Positions 8,890 through 19,455 are shown, counted from the first letter of the stretch. The stretch is 64,000 nt of DNA from Pseudomonas sp. 10-1B (GCF_000935045.1 NZ_JYKS01000001.1:310001-374000); one strand, 5' to 3'. Numbers and translations are program-made. The notes: generated by a model not told the origin, from the letters alone.

Positions 8890-10593
8890 TTAGCCCAGCG
8901 CTGGCGTACGTGGCGGGATCATCCGCCGCGATCCGGTGGCTTCAAAGGCCGCACCGAAGCTCAGCAGCGCATTGTCACTGTAGGCCCGGCCGGCGAAGGT
9001 CAGCCCCACCGGCATACCGATATCGGCCATGACGCCCATCGGCACGGTCACGGTCGGCACACCCAGGTGACGGATCGCCAGGTTGCCGTTGGCCACCCAG
9101 ATACCGTTGCTCCAGGCGATGTCCGCCGAGGCTGGGTTGACGTCGGCATCGGCCGGGCCTACATCGGCCACGGTCGGGAACAGCACCGCGTCCAGGCCCA
9201 GGTCGTCCATCCAGTCTTCCAGGTCCATCTTGCGGGTCTTTTCCAGGCCGCGCAGGCCGTCGGGCAAGGTCTCGATCTGGTCCCAGGTCTTCAAGCCGCG
9301 TTTGGCCATGTTGACGTATTCGTCCATGCCGGCGGCCAGGTCATCCTCACGGTTGGGCAGGGTGCCTGGGTCGTGGGGGAAGATTTGCGGGCCATCGACA
9401 TCGGCCAGGCGGTTGAGCTTGGGGTCGCCGTTGGCACGCAGGAAGTCGTCGAAGCCCCAGCCCGACAGTTCCCACAATTCGTCATGCAGGAACTCCTTGC
9501 TGACGATGCCACGGTTGTACACGGTCGGTGCGCCGGGGCGGTCGCCTTCGCAGTTGGACACCAGCGGGAAGTCCACTTCCAGTACTTCGGCACCGGCCGC
9601 CTCCAGGGCCTGGCGCGCCTGCTGCCACAGGTCGATCACCGTGGCACGGGTGTTGATGCGCTGGCCAGTCGGGCCGCCGATGCCTGGTTTTTCCGAAGTA
9701 CCGGCCTCGGCATCGGCATTGATGTACATGCGTGGTACGCCAAAGCGCTTGCCCTTGAGCGCGCTGGCGTCCACCGCCAGGTCCAGGTACGAATCCGGGC
9801 GCACTGCCGAGGCGGCTGGGATCGGCACCCAGGGTTGCAGGCGCCACAGGTCGCCGCGCTTGTCGGCGTCATCGGCCACCACCACGTCGAGGATCTCCAG
9901 CAGGTCGGCCATGGTGCGGGCATAAGGCACCACTACGTCCATGGTCGGTGTCAGCGGCCAGTTGCCACGGACCGAGATCACCCCGCGCGAAGGGGTGTAG
10001 GCGCACAGGCCATTGTTGGATGCCGGGCCACGGCCGCTGGACCAGGTTTCCTCGGCCAGGCCGAAGGCACTAAAGCTGGCGGCAGTGGCGGTACCGGCGC
10101 CGTTGGAGGAGCCGGAAGCGAATGGCGCGGTCAGGTAATTGGCGTTGTACGGGCTTTCGGCGCGGCCGTAAACGCCGCGCTGCATGCCGCCGTTGGCCAT
10201 GGGCGGCATGTTGGTCTTGCCCAGGCACACGGCGCCGGCGGCGCGCAGGCGTTCGATGGTGAAGGCGTCGCGCTGGGCCACCAGGTCCTTGAATGCCGGG
10301 CTGCCGGAGGCGGCGGTCAGGCCTTTGACCAGATAGCTGTCCTTGGCGGTATAGGGGATGCCGTCCAGCGGGCTCAGTACCTGGCCTTTGGCACGGCGGG
10401 CGTCGGAGGCTTCGGCCTCCTTGAGCGCTTCTGGGTTGCGCACCACTACGGCGTTCAGGGCGGTGGCAGTGTCGGCGCCATCGTAGGCGTCGATGCGCGC
10501 CAGGTAGGCTTTGACCAACTCGACCGCCGTCGTGCGACCCGACTCGAGTGCGTCGCGCAGCTCGGCAATGGAAACCTCGGTTACCTCGATCAT
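8890..10593 (-). CDS. Amidase signature family protein
   Basis: Ser-cisSer-Lys hydrolase acting on an unidentified amide. The 567 residues are longer than a minimal amidase domain. The catalytic lysine is in PLDGIPYTAKD (Lys84). The cis-serine lies in ASGSSNGAGTA (about 160-170) and the nucleophile region in EETWSSGRGPASNNG (about 181-195). No signal peptide is seen, so it should be cytosolic. It stands alone with its own ATG. It has no adjacent glutaminyl-tRNA amidotransferase partners, so a GatA role is unlikely. Confidence 0.86.
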   Translation of the reverse strand: MIEVTEVSIAELRDALESGRTTAVELVKAYLARIDAYDGADTATALNAVVVRNPEALKEAEASDARRAKGQVLSPLDGIPYTAKDSYLVKGLTAASGSPAFKDLVAQRDAFTIERLRAAGAVCLGKTNMPPMANGGMQRGVYGRAESPYNANYLTAPFASGSSNGAGTATAASFSAFGLAEETWSSGRGPASNNGLCAYTPSRGVISVRGNWPLTPTMDVVVPYARTMADLLEILDVVVADDADKRGDLWRLQPWVPIPAASAVRPDSYLDLAVDASALKGKRFGVPRMYINADAEAGTSEKPGIGGPTGQRINTRATVIDLWQQARQALEAAGAEVLEVDFPLVSNCEGDRPGAPTVYNRGIVSKEFLHDELWELSGWGFDDFLRANGDPKLNRLADVDGPQIFPHDPGTLPNREDDLAAGMDEYVNMAKRGLKTWDQIETLPDGLRGLEKTRKMDLEDWMDDLGLDAVLFPTVADVGPADADVNPASADIAWSNGIWVANGNLAIRHLGVPTVTVPMGVMADIGMPVGLTFAGRAYSDNALLSFGAAFEATGSRRMIPPRTPALG

Positions 10594-10704
10594 GCGTTCA
10601 CCAAAAAAATGTGCAGGTAGGGGCTAATGCGAGGAGTGTACAAGAAGGGCTTGGCGGGCGCAGGTTTGCGCGGGGGCAAATGGTTTTATGCAGGCGGGCA
10701 TTGT

Positions 10705-10723
10705 TGGGGCCGCACAGCGGCCC
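10705..10723 (-). terminator. Short GC hairpin downstream of yghU
   Basis: GGGGCCGCTGTGCGGCCCC (minus strand) is an 8-bp stem just after the yghU stop. It is not followed by a clear T-run, so it may be a REP-derived hairpin and not a true terminator. Confidence 0.35.
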
Positions 10724-10733
10724 CGATCGTGGC

Positions 10734-11573
10734 TTAGTCCAGGTCCGCCGCCGCATGTCGCTCCGGCACTTGGCTGTCTTCATCCCCCCAGGTGCGGTTC
10801 ACCCGGGTGCCGCGTTGCACCGCCGGACGCAGGGCAATTTCCTCGGCCCAGCGCTGTACATTGGGGTATTCATCCACCGCCAGGAACTCGGCCGCGTCAT
10901 ACAGGTTGCCGCGCACCAGCTGGCCATACCACGGCCATACGGCGATATCGGCGATGCTGTATTCCTCGCCACCCAGGTAGCGGCTTGCGGCCAGGCGGCG
11001 GTCGAGCACATCTAGTTGGCGCTTGGTTTCCATGGTGAAGCGGTTGATCGCGTACTCGAATTTTTCCGGCGCATACACATAGAAGTGGCCGAAGCCACCG
11101 CCCAGGTAAGGCGCCGCGCCCATCTGCCAGAACAGCCAGTTCAGGGTCTCGGTGCGCGCAGCCGGCGATTTGGGCAGCAGGGCGCCGAACTTCTCCGCCA
11201 GGTACAGCAGGATCGAGCCCGACTCGAACACCCGCACCGGAGGCTCGACGCTGCGGTCGAGCAGGGCGGGGATCTTCGAGTTGGGGTTGACCTGGACGAA
11301 GCCGCTGGAAAACTGGTCGCCCTCGCCGATGCGGATCAGCCAGGCGTCGTAATCGGCGCCGGCGTGGCCCAGGGCAAGCAGTTCTTCAAGGGCAATGGTG
11401 ACCTTGACGCCATTGGGCGTGGCCAGCGAGTACAGCTGCAGCGGGTGCTTGCCCAGCGGCAGTTGCTTGTCATGGGTCGGGCCGGCAACCGGGCGGTTGA
11501 TGCTGGCGAACTGGCCGCCGGATGCTGCGTCGTTGCGCCAGACCTTGGGTGGCACGTAGGCGGGCTTGCTCAT
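10734..11573 (-). CDS. yghU: Glutathione-dependent disulfide-bond oxidoreductase (GST family, YghU)
   Basis: Nu-class glutathione transferase with disulfide reductase activity. The 279 residues align closely with E. coli YghU. Shared blocks are INRPVAGPTHDKQLPLGKHP near residue 25, the thioredoxin-fold segment VNPNSKIPALLDRS, ESGSILLYLAEKFG, and the helical-domain block LGGGFGHFYVYAPEKFEYAI. The ATG is preceded by AAGGAG. It is a single gene, divergent from the alpha/beta hydrolase at 11774. The 200-bp gap between them shows no clear operator. Confidence 0.93.
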   Translation of the reverse strand: MSKPAYVPPKVWRNDAASGGQFASINRPVAGPTHDKQLPLGKHPLQLYSLATPNGVKVTIALEELLALGHAGADYDAWLIRIGEGDQFSSGFVQVNPNSKIPALLDRSVEPPVRVFESGSILLYLAEKFGALLPKSPAARTETLNWLFWQMGAAPYLGGGFGHFYVYAPEKFEYAINRFTMETKRQLDVLDRRLAASRYLGGEEYSIADIAVWPWYGQLVRGNLYDAAEFLAVDEYPNVQRWAEEIALRPAVQRGTRVNRTWGDEDSQVPERHAAADLD

Positions 11574-11773
11574 GCATGAATCTCCTTCAATGGCGCGAAA
11601 CGGTCACCTAACCAGGTGGACCTGCATCTATGCCACGGGTTCGGCGAAAAGCGCAAATGCATAGGGCGCGAGCACGAAGTGCATGGCCACGGTTTCATCC
11701 AGTTTTCATCTGACGCAGGCCAGGCCGGTCTTATGCTGGACTATCTCTTCGCCCTGCCAGGAACCGCTGGCCG

Positions 11774-12820
11774 ATGAATATCCCACGTCGCTTATTGGCA
11801 CTGGCCCTGTTCGGCGGCCTGCTGGTCCATGCCGAGGCCGCGCCATGGGATGCCGGCTTGCACCACATGACCCTAGCCGACCCGGTCGATGCCCGCCCCA
11901 TGCAGGCCCTGGCGTTTTACCCGGCCATTGGCAAAACCCGCAGCAGCCGTATGGACGACTACCCGATAGACGTGGCTGAAGAAGCGCCAGTGGCGTTGGG
12001 CCAGTTCCCGTTACTGGTACTGTCCCACGGCAATACCGGCAGCCCGCTGGCCTTGCATTACCTGGCCACGGCGCTGGCGCGCCAGGGCTTTGTCGTGGTG
12101 GCGGTGGTGCACCCGGGGGACAACGCCCGTGACCACAGTCGCCTGGGCACCCTCAGCAACCTCTATGGTCGGCCGCTGCAGCTCAGCGCGGCAATCACGG
12201 CTGCCCGTGATGATGCCTTGCTGGCGCCCTACCTGAGCGACGGCAAAGTGGGGGTAATTGGCTACTCGGCCGGTGGCGAAACCGCGTTGATCTTGTCTGG
12301 CGCGCGTCCTGACCTGGACCGCCTGCGCCAGTATTGCCTGGAGCGCCCGAACGACGCCGACGCCTGCAAGACCCACGGTGTACTGATTGCCGACCGTAGC
12401 GAGCTGGCGCCTGAGGCCGATCAGCGGGTGGGGGCGGTGATGCTGATGGCGCCGCTGAGCCTGCTGTTCGGGCGCCATGCGTTGGCCGGGGTGCAAGTGC
12501 CGGCGCTGATCTACAGCGGCGACAGTGACCAACTGGTGGCCGTGGACCGTAACGCCCAAGCCCTGGCCCGCAAGCTGCCCGTCACGCCGAACTACCGCCT
12601 GTTGGCCGGTGCCGGGCACTTCGTGTTCATGGCCCATTGCGACGCTGAGCAGTACGCGCGCATGCCGGTGCTGTGCAAGGACGCCGAAGGTGTGGACCGC
12701 CGGCATATCCATCGCTCGCTGCAACGCGAAACGGCAGTATTCTTCAGCCAGGCCCTGGGTGCACCACAGCCGGCCGAGCGATCAGCCGCGACCAGCGCGC
12801 CGCGCCAGCAACAGCGTTAG
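11774..12820 (+). CDS. Secreted alpha/beta hydrolase (dienelactone-hydrolase-like)
   Basis: 348 residues with an N-terminal signal peptide (RRLLALALFGGLLVHAEA, cut near residue 22), so probably periplasmic. The hydrolase core has the oxyanion segment LVLSHGNTGS (81-90) and nucleophile elbow GYSAGGE (Ser165). An acid region follows in YSGDSDQLVAV, with the catalytic histidine in GAGHFVF. It resembles predicted dienelactone hydrolases and platelet-activating-factor acetylhydrolase-like proteins; the substrate is unknown. Its last 39 bp overlap the 3' end of the convergent MFS gene. The C-terminal tail after about residue 325 is low-complexity and may be an extension without function. Confidence 0.8.
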   Translation: MNIPRRLLALALFGGLLVHAEAAPWDAGLHHMTLADPVDARPMQALAFYPAIGKTRSSRMDDYPIDVAEEAPVALGQFPLLVLSHGNTGSPLALHYLATALARQGFVVVAVVHPGDNARDHSRLGTLSNLYGRPLQLSAAITAARDDALLAPYLSDGKVGVIGYSAGGETALILSGARPDLDRLRQYCLERPNDADACKTHGVLIADRSELAPEADQRVGAVMLMAPLSLLFGRHALAGVQVPALIYSGDSDQLVAVDRNAQALARKLPVTPNYRLLAGAGHFVFMAHCDAEQYARMPVLCKDAEGVDRRHIHRSLQRETAVFFSQALGAPQPAERSAATSAPRQQQR

Positions 12821-13975
12821 GCCCACCCCGGCCAGGGCGAGCATTGCCGCTACACAGAAGATCGAGGCATAGCCCAGGTGCACGGCCACCGCGCCCATCA
12901 CCGGCCCGGCGATGGCCAACGCCATGTCGAAGAACACCGCATAGGCGCCCAGCCCCGCGCCACGGCTGCTGCTGGGTACCTGCTTGATCGCCTCGACGCC
13001 CAGCGCCGGATACACCAGCGACAGCCCGAACCCGGTCAGCCCGGCGCCAACCAGGGCCCAGGGCGGCGAGGGTGCCAGCCATAGCAGGCTCAGGCCGAGC
13101 ACTTCGGTGGCCATGCAGGCGACGGCGACGTTGTAGCCACCAAAACGGTTGACCGCATTGACGAACAGCAGCCGCGAAATGATGAAGCACACGCCAAAGG
13201 AGCTCAGGCACCAGGCCGCGCCAGCCCAGCCTCGCTCCAGGTAATACAGGGTGACGAAGGTGGTCAGGGTGCCGTAGCCGATCGAGGCCAGGGTCAGGCC
13301 CAAGCCGCACGGCGCGACCCGGCCGAACGCCGACCAGAAGGGCAGGCGCTCGCCGCGTACCACCACCACCTCGGGGCGTTTGCGCAACACCAGCAGGGCA
13401 ACAAGCGCCAGCACCAGCAAGGCCGGCCCCAGTACACTGAAGTCCAGCCCGTCCACGGCCAGTACACCTAGTGGTGCGCCGATGGCGATGGCGCCATAGG
13501 AGGCGATACCGTTCCACGAGATCACTCTGGCGGTATGCTCGGGGCCGACCTGGCTGATGCCCCAGCTCAAGGTGGCCACACCGATCAGCCCTTGGGCGAT
13601 GCCCAGCAGCAAACGCCCGCCGAGCAACAGCGCCAGGCTCAACAGCGGTATTGTCAGGGTCCAGGCCGACAGCAGCGTCAATATTCCGCAAGCGGCAATC
13701 CCCAGCAGGCCGAAGCGGATGGCCTGCTTGCCGCCCAAGGTATCTGCCACCTTCCCGGCAAACGGGCGACTGAGCAGGGTGGCCAGGTACTGCAGGCCGA
13801 TGGTCACCCCGGCGATCACAGCGCCAAAGCCCAGTTGGTCGTGCACATAGCTGGGCAGTACCGCAATCGGCAGGCCGATGCAGAGGAAGGCAATGAACGT
13901 ATAGAAAACGATCGACAGAATCTGCAGGGTGATGTGCAGCGTGTTGCTGGCGGGGGCGGGTTGTTGCGCGGTCAT
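12782..13975 (-). CDS. MFS transporter, YhhS/YfcJ-type
   Basis: 397-residue inner-membrane protein with about 12 hydrophobic segments. The MFS signature between helices 2 and 3 reads RPFAGKVADTLGGKQAIRFG. It looks most like the UPF0226 group (E. coli YhhS and YfcJ, putative sugar or drug exporters). The ATG lies in a run of genes without close partners. The 3' end overlaps the convergent hydrolase by 39 bp. The substrate cannot be predicted. Confidence 0.82.
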   Translation of the reverse strand: MTAQQPAPASNTLHITLQILSIVFYTFIAFLCIGLPIAVLPSYVHDQLGFGAVIAGVTIGLQYLATLLSRPFAGKVADTLGGKQAIRFGLLGIAACGILTLLSAWTLTIPLLSLALLLGGRLLLGIAQGLIGVATLSWGISQVGPEHTARVISWNGIASYGAIAIGAPLGVLAVDGLDFSVLGPALLVLALVALLVLRKRPEVVVVRGERLPFWSAFGRVAPCGLGLTLASIGYGTLTTFVTLYYLERGWAGAAWCLSSFGVCFIISRLLFVNAVNRFGGYNVAVACMATEVLGLSLLWLAPSPPWALVGAGLTGFGLSLVYPALGVEAIKQVPSSSRGAGLGAYAVFFDMALAIAGPVMGAVAVHLGYASIFCVAAMLALAGVGLTLLLARRAGRG

Positions 13976-14094
13976 GGGCTCTTTCGCGGGCGGGCGGTTG
14001 GGCGTGGTTCCATCATGGCCGTTGCGCGAAGGAAATGAAAGCAGGCTAACGAATTATTCGTCGGACAGTGCCAGCCTGTGGGAATGGTGGTGGG

Positions 14095-14165
14095 TTCTTC
14101 GCGGGTAAACCCGCTCCCACACATGCGATACCTGTGGGAGCGGGTTTACCCGCGAAGAGGCCGGC
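14095..14165. repeat. REP inverted pair
   Basis: GCGGGTAAACCCGCTCCCACA and its inverted partner GTGGGAGCGGGTTTACCCGC are separated by about 13 bp. The pair lies between the MFS promoter region and the ybiT 3' end. Confidence 0.88.
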
Positions 14166-14201
14166 CCAGCCACTGCAAATGGCCAGGCCTTATCCTTCAA
14201 A

Positions 14202-15788
<1,587 letters not shown>

Positions 15789-15808
15789 GGAGCTTACCTA
15801 TCAATAAC

Positions 15809-16150
15809 TTACGTGGCTTCTTCGCAGCTACGGACCAATTTCGGACCAATCTGGAGCTTTTCCAGCTCCTGCCAGTCGTTAGACGAGTTAATCCAGCGCG
15901 CATAAGTCGATAAGAGCATCTGCACGCTATGCCCGAGCTGTTGGGCGATAAATGCGGGGTTGAGACCAGACATTAAGCATATTGTCGCATAGGTGTGGCG
16001 GCAGTTATACGGGGGTGGTACCTGATCCCCAAACCTTTCAGGATCGGCCGCCATTGGTGATGCGGATCCGACGTCTGCTTGACGTGCTCCCCATTCTTCC
16101 GGGCGGGAAGACTAACGGCGATTCCTTGGCCGCCACATCGCGGCAGTGAA
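15809..16150 (-). pseudogene. Remnant of a phage-type tyrosine integrase, C-terminal domain, frameshifted
   Basis: The last 66 or so codons before the stop at 15809 read as the end of a tyrosine recombinase. They contain PYNCRHTYATICLMSGLNPA (Arg of the second catalytic box), QQLGHS and the nucleophile tyrosine in LSTYARW. Upstream the match continues in another frame as HHQWRPILKGLGIRY. The switch falls in a run of five C near 16018; a sixth C would restore one frame. The N-terminal DNA-binding domains and first catalytic arginine are not seen. It is the edge of a lost integrated element next to ybiT. The right boundary is approximate. Confidence 0.75.
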
Positions 16151-16165
16151 TAGAGGGGAGAGGGG
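16149..16165 (+). repeat. 17-bp direct repeat, copy 1
   Basis: AATAGAGGGGAGAGGGG occurs here and again at 16578-16594 in the same orientation, bracketing the hypothetical gene at 16283. It could be a duplicated target or attachment-like sequence; its origin is unknown. Confidence 0.6.
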
Positions 16166-16282
16166 GGATCACCGATTGTCTGATTCAGATCACAGACGAG
16201 GTCGGCAGATTTGCGTAAAACTGGGTATTCGCTATGGTGGCAATACAACACCTAACTACAACTAAAGTCGTAGGAGAACGGC

Positions 16283-16582
16283 ATGAGAATTCGCGGTGAT
16301 GTTTTTTGGGATTGGGCAGACCCCACTTTGCACCATCGCACTCATGACGAAACGCTGAGTGACGGCACCTTCATTGATGTCCAGGTGCGGCTGTCGCGCA
16401 CAGGTAACACCCAGATGTTCATTGGGATATACGCAGCCAGCGGGATGCCCCTCCATGAAGAGGCTTTCGATTCTCGCCCTGGCGAATCGATGACGAGGGC
16501 GCTGGTCTGGGGCGTGGGCCGCGCTCGCCGTATAGCAACCGAAGGTGTTCCTGCCGCTGACCGCCTCGCTGCTTCGAAATAG
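16283..16582 (+). CDS. Hypothetical 99-residue protein
   Basis: Not recognised. A good ribosome site (TAGGAG, 7 nt spacing) precedes the ATG. The protein begins MRIRGDVFWDWADPTLHH, is soluble with mixed charge and has no signal peptide, membrane segment or cysteine motif. It lies between an integrase remnant and another orphan gene, bracketed by 17-bp direct repeats. It could be cargo left from the lost element. The GC content is slightly below the neighbouring core genes. Confidence 0.6.
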   Translation: MRIRGDVFWDWADPTLHHRTHDETLSDGTFIDVQVRLSRTGNTQMFIGIYAASGMPLHEEAFDSRPGESMTRALVWGVGRARRIATEGVPAADRLAASK

Positions 16583-16594
16583 AGGGGAGAGGGG
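16578..16594 (+). repeat. 17-bp direct repeat, copy 2
   Basis: Exact copy of the sequence at 16149-16165; it overlaps the stop codon of the hypothetical gene. Confidence 0.6.
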
Positions 16595-16684
16595 TTACAG
16601 CTGGTTCGCCCTGGCCATCGCATATCTCGCAGCTCTCTGCCGGCTCGTCCAGCTCGAGGTATTCGGGGCACTCGCGCGTGCTGC

Positions 16685-16921
16685 TCAGCCCTCAGGCGGA
16701 GTGATACCGCACAGGAATTCATTCGAGCCAAGGCGGTGAGAGCCGTACTCCACAACGTAGCCATCACCGCGGCGTTCCGCTTCTGCCTTTGCTGTCTTCT
16801 GGTCGGCATAGACGTCGACAAAGTGCCATGGATGCCTATCCCGTAGCACGCCCCACCCAAGCACCCAGCCTTCCTTGTCGGGATCTGGAGGCAGGTTTTT
16901 CGCCAAGCTGCGAATGGTCAT
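16685..16921 (-). CDS. Hypothetical 78-residue protein
   Basis: Not recognised. An open frame runs further upstream, but the start is set at 16921, where AAGGAG sits 7 nt before the ATG. The sequence is Trp-rich and charged (EGWVLGWGVLRDRHPWHFVD, then DQKTAKAEAERRGDGYVVEY). The spacing suggests a small alpha/beta domain of the kind that places a repeated strand-helix unit after a DVYAD segment. No export signal is seen. Confidence 0.6.
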   Translation of the reverse strand: MTIRSLAKNLPPDPDKEGWVLGWGVLRDRHPWHFVDVYADQKTAKAEAERRGDGYVVEYGSHRLGSNEFLCGITPPEG

Positions 16922-17425
16922 GCGTCGCTCCTTGAAAGGGGTCAACTGCAACCTACTATGCCCGCTGGCGGGCCAGTTACTGGGTTTCCGTCCAGGGTGG
17001 ATGGGTGGACAGCGCAGGCGTCGTGGCGACTTGCGTCGGGCGACAACTGACAGCATGGAAGGTGAACCCCTTGTCGAGGAGGTCATTCCGTCGCTGGCAG
17101 AAGTACAAAGCAGTTTGCGCATAGCGCTCGGCAGCCCCTCACACAGGCTTTGGCCGAGCAGTAGAATTGCCGCCTCCAGCCCTTGCCGGCTGGAGGCGGG
17201 TCAGGCGCAGTTGTGCTATTCGTGGTGCGGCTCACCCAGGAAAGTCAATGAACTGAACAGACTTTGTTGGGCCACGGGCTAATGCCAGTCAGTTAAGCCT
17301 TAGTGGCATTAGGCCACGGGCCCCGTTTCGGCCATCGGTAGGGTGGCTTGGAGCATAACGCAATGGCGCAAGAGGGTTGGCTTGCCTGCGTTGCAGATAC
17401 AAATGCTTCGCGTTACTATTGAAAT
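16922..17425. other. 504-bp gap without a convincing gene, one 12-bp hairpin
   Basis: No open frame here has a ribosome site or family resemblance. The only structure noticed is a perfect 12-bp stem (CCGCCTCCAGCC / GGCTGGAGGCGG, 6-nt loop) at 17170-17199 without a T-run on either side. The right end leads into the rpmE2 promoter and Zur-like box. Confidence 0.5.
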
Positions 17426-17438
17426 GTTATTTTATAAC
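17426..17438. promoter_or_regulatory. Zur-like box upstream of the L31 paralogue
   Basis: Perfect palindromic arms GTTAT-TTT-ATAAC inside TGAAATGTTATTTTATAAC, 15 bp before the rpmE2 start. This fits known gammaproteobacterial Zur sites and the same motif precedes dksA2 and rpmJ2 here. Confidence 0.8.
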
Positions 17439-17453
17439 CTAACGGATACTCTC

Positions 17454-17711
17454 ATGAAACCTGGCATCCACCCCGACTACCGTCCTGTCCTGTTCCACGA
17501 CACCTCGACGAACGTCTTTTTCCTCATCGGCTCAACGGCCGAAACCGACCGGACCTACCAGCACACGGATGGCAAGTCTTACCCATACGTTCAACTGGAC
17601 GTGTCGAGCGCCTCGCATCCGGTGTATACCGGCCAACAGCGCCAGACCAAGACCGAAGGGCGCATCGCCAACTTCAACAAGCGCTTTTCCGGGTTTGCTG
17701 GCAAGCCGTAA
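17454..17711 (+). CDS. rpmE2: 50S ribosomal protein L31 type B, zinc-independent
   Basis: 85-residue ribosomal protein. The frame is open further upstream, but the protein start is [16 protein letters not shown], the conserved L31B N-terminus. It contains no cysteine, so it lacks the zinc-binding CxxC of the standard L31. This is the form that replaces zinc-binding L31 during zinc starvation and frees the metal. The Zur-like box right before the start supports repression when zinc is sufficient. It is the first member of a four-gene zinc-sparing island. Confidence 0.93.
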   Translation: MKPGIHPDYRPVLFHDTSTNVFFLIGSTAETDRTYQHTDGKSYPYVQLDVSSASHPVYTGQQRQTKTEGRIANFNKRFSGFAGKP

Positions 17712-17806
17712 GCGTTTGTTGCGCGTGAAGAGGCCTAGCATTACGCACTCTGGAGTCTGCGGCCCGTGAGGCAGGCCGCCAGAGGCGTTCAAGGCAGGAT
17801 CATGCG

Positions 17807-18715
17807 CTAGTGCGCCGGGGCCTGGGGGACGGACCAGGCCGACGCATCGTGCGGGTGCAGGCTTTCCAGGTGGCGAACGTGGACCTGGGTGTCGCGGTAC
17901 TCATGCAGGCTGGCCTGGATGCGCCGCGCAGCGTCCTCCACGAACATCAGGTTCTGGCCGTTGAGTGCTGCGAAAGCCTGTTCGTCCGCCCGTTTCACCG
18001 CGGTCTGCACCGGCGTGCGCAAGGCGCCTTCGACCTTGTCGATCAGCGCCAGCAGCCCCAGGCCCGGGGCATCCACAGGCACGGCAACACGCACCCGTGC
18101 TTCGCTGCGTTGGCTGTGCGGCGTGGCCAGCGAAGCGTTGCTGCGCAGCCATTGCGCCACTGCGCTCGCTTCGAGCAGGGGTTGCCCCTTGAAGGTTTGC
18201 AGAAAGCCATCTTCGATCAGTTGTCGAGAGAGGGCGGCCGAGCAAGGGCAGGTAGACGAGTAGCCGATCTTGACCTCGATGCTCAGGTTCAGCGTACCGC
18301 CTACCTTCGAAGCGAGTAGATGAACAGGATAGGACTTCCAGCCAGAGAGGCCATCGGTAACCAGTGCCGGACGACGAACCAGCAGGTCGAAATCGAGGCG
18401 CAATCGGGCATTGCGGCTAGCGCAGTCCTGGTGGCTGTCGATCATCTCCTGCAGCAACTGAAAGAGGTTCGCCGGTGAAACCGCGGCAGCCTGGCCCCAG
18501 GCGTCCAGCAGCCGATACAGCCTGGACATGTGAATGCCTTTGACGTGGGGCGCCGGCAGGTCGACCTGGACATCCGCCCGTGCGTGCACTTCGCGAAGGT
18601 AGGTCGATTCCTCGATCCGTATTGGCAGGTCGATACCTTGCATGCCGACCCATTGCAGCGGGCTGAAGCTGGAGGCCAGGTCTGTGACGGAGACGTCGGG
18701 TAATGCTGAACTCAT
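17807..18715 (-). CDS. folE2: GTP cyclohydrolase IB (FolE2)
   Basis: Converts GTP to 7,8-dihydroneopterin triphosphate, the first step of folate synthesis, without requiring zinc. The 302 residues match the FolE2 family. Markers are IDLPIRIE near residue 30, [15 protein letters not shown] (57-71), and [18 protein letters not shown], where Cys156/Cys158 lie in the metal and active-site region. It is a paralogue of zinc-dependent FolE, used when zinc is scarce. It is divergent from dksA2; the Zur-like box in the shared 270-bp gap lies closer to dksA2 but could serve both. Confidence 0.93.
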   Translation of the reverse strand: MSSALPDVSVTDLASSFSPLQWVGMQGIDLPIRIEESTYLREVHARADVQVDLPAPHVKGIHMSRLYRLLDAWGQAAAVSPANLFQLLQEMIDSHQDCASRNARLRLDFDLLVRRPALVTDGLSGWKSYPVHLLASKVGGTLNLSIEVKIGYSSTCPCSAALSRQLIEDGFLQTFKGQPLLEASAVAQWLRSNASLATPHSQRSEARVRVAVPVDAPGLGLLALIDKVEGALRTPVQTAVKRADEQAFAALNGQNLMFVEDAARRIQASLHEYRDTQVHVRHLESLHPHDASAWSVPQAPAH

Positions 18716-18894
18716 CGTGTCTATCCAATGGTAAGAGCCTTCGGCTAAGAGAAGGCCGTAAGTATCAATTCCAGCCAGGGCAGGGATTTGCGAACTTCAC
18801 CCGGCCGTTCAGGCCCTGGGCCAGCAGACAGGCATCGAAGCGTTCACGCAGTGCCGCCTCGTCCGTTGCCAAGCTGTCCCGTGCGCATTGGCGT

Positions 18895-18907
18895 GTTATA
18901 ACATAAC
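18895..18907. promoter_or_regulatory. Zur-like box between folE2 and dksA2
   Basis: GTTAT-AAC-ATAAC palindrome, identical in arm sequence and spacing to the rpmE2 box, 78 bp before the chosen dksA2 start. Confidence 0.75.
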
Positions 18908-18985
18908 ATTTAAGGCAGATTCCAAATCATGTTTCTTGCCCTTGAGCAAGCGCCATCCCCTTTCATTGACCTGAGCGCACCTGCA

Positions 18986-19390
18986 ATGACAGAACAAGAG
19001 CTGCTATCCCAACCTGAAGACGCTTACATGGACGCCGCGCAGCAAGCGTTCTTCCGTGAACTGCTGCATGCCCAGCGCAAGGAACTTCAGCAACGAATCG
19101 CTGAGGAGTTCGAAGTGATCCGTGACTTCGAGCCCACCAGCGACCCTTCCGACATCGGCACGGCAGAGGAGCACCGCCAGTGGCAACTGAGGCTGCTGGA
19201 GCGGGAGAAGAAACTGCTGGACAAGATTGACGAAGCCTTGGAGCGCGTCGCCCGTGGGGAATATGGCTGGTGCAAGCAAACTGGCGAACCGATAGGCCTC
19301 AGGCGTTTGCTGTTGAGGCCGACGGCAACCCTGTGCGTTGAGGCCAAGGAACGCCAGGAGCGGCATGAGCGGCACATGCGCGATGGCTGA
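18986..19390 (+). CDS. dksA2: DksA2, zinc-finger-free RNA polymerase-binding factor
   Basis: Secondary-channel regulator that works with ppGpp. It has a coiled-coil region (about residues 20-90) followed by a degenerate zinc finger. The pattern is C96-x2-T99-x17-C117-x2-A120, so two of the four zinc cysteines are replaced, as in P. aeruginosa DksA2. The start is set at MTEQELLSQPEDAY by comparison with that protein, giving 134 residues. An in-frame ATG at 18929 would add 19 residues. A Zur-like box lies upstream. Its role should be to replace zinc-dependent DksA under zinc limitation. Confidence 0.92.
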   Translation: MTEQELLSQPEDAYMDAAQQAFFRELLHAQRKELQQRIAEEFEVIRDFEPTSDPSDIGTAEEHRQWQLRLLEREKKLLDKIDEALERVARGEYGWCKQTGEPIGLRRLLLRPTATLCVEAKERQERHERHMRDG

Positions 19391-19426
19391 TCTTGTAATT
19401 GCGGAATGGGAATGATTTGCGTTAAT

Positions 19427-19439
19427 GTTATGTTATTAC
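19427..19439. promoter_or_regulatory. Zur-like box upstream of the L36 paralogue
   Basis: GTTAT-GTT-ATTAC, one arm position off the other two boxes, 16 bp before rpmJ2. Confidence 0.65.
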
Positions 19440-19455
19440 GTAAATGGAGATCATC

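Noticed and set aside
8644..10620. A 658-codon plus-strand open frame opposite the amidase
   Set aside because: The amidase catalytic residues are on the minus strand; the antisense frame also reads through REP DNA.
12672..12987. Plus-strand frames reading from the end of the alpha/beta hydrolase into the MFS gene
   Set aside because: They overlap both real genes in the wrong frames and have no start signals.
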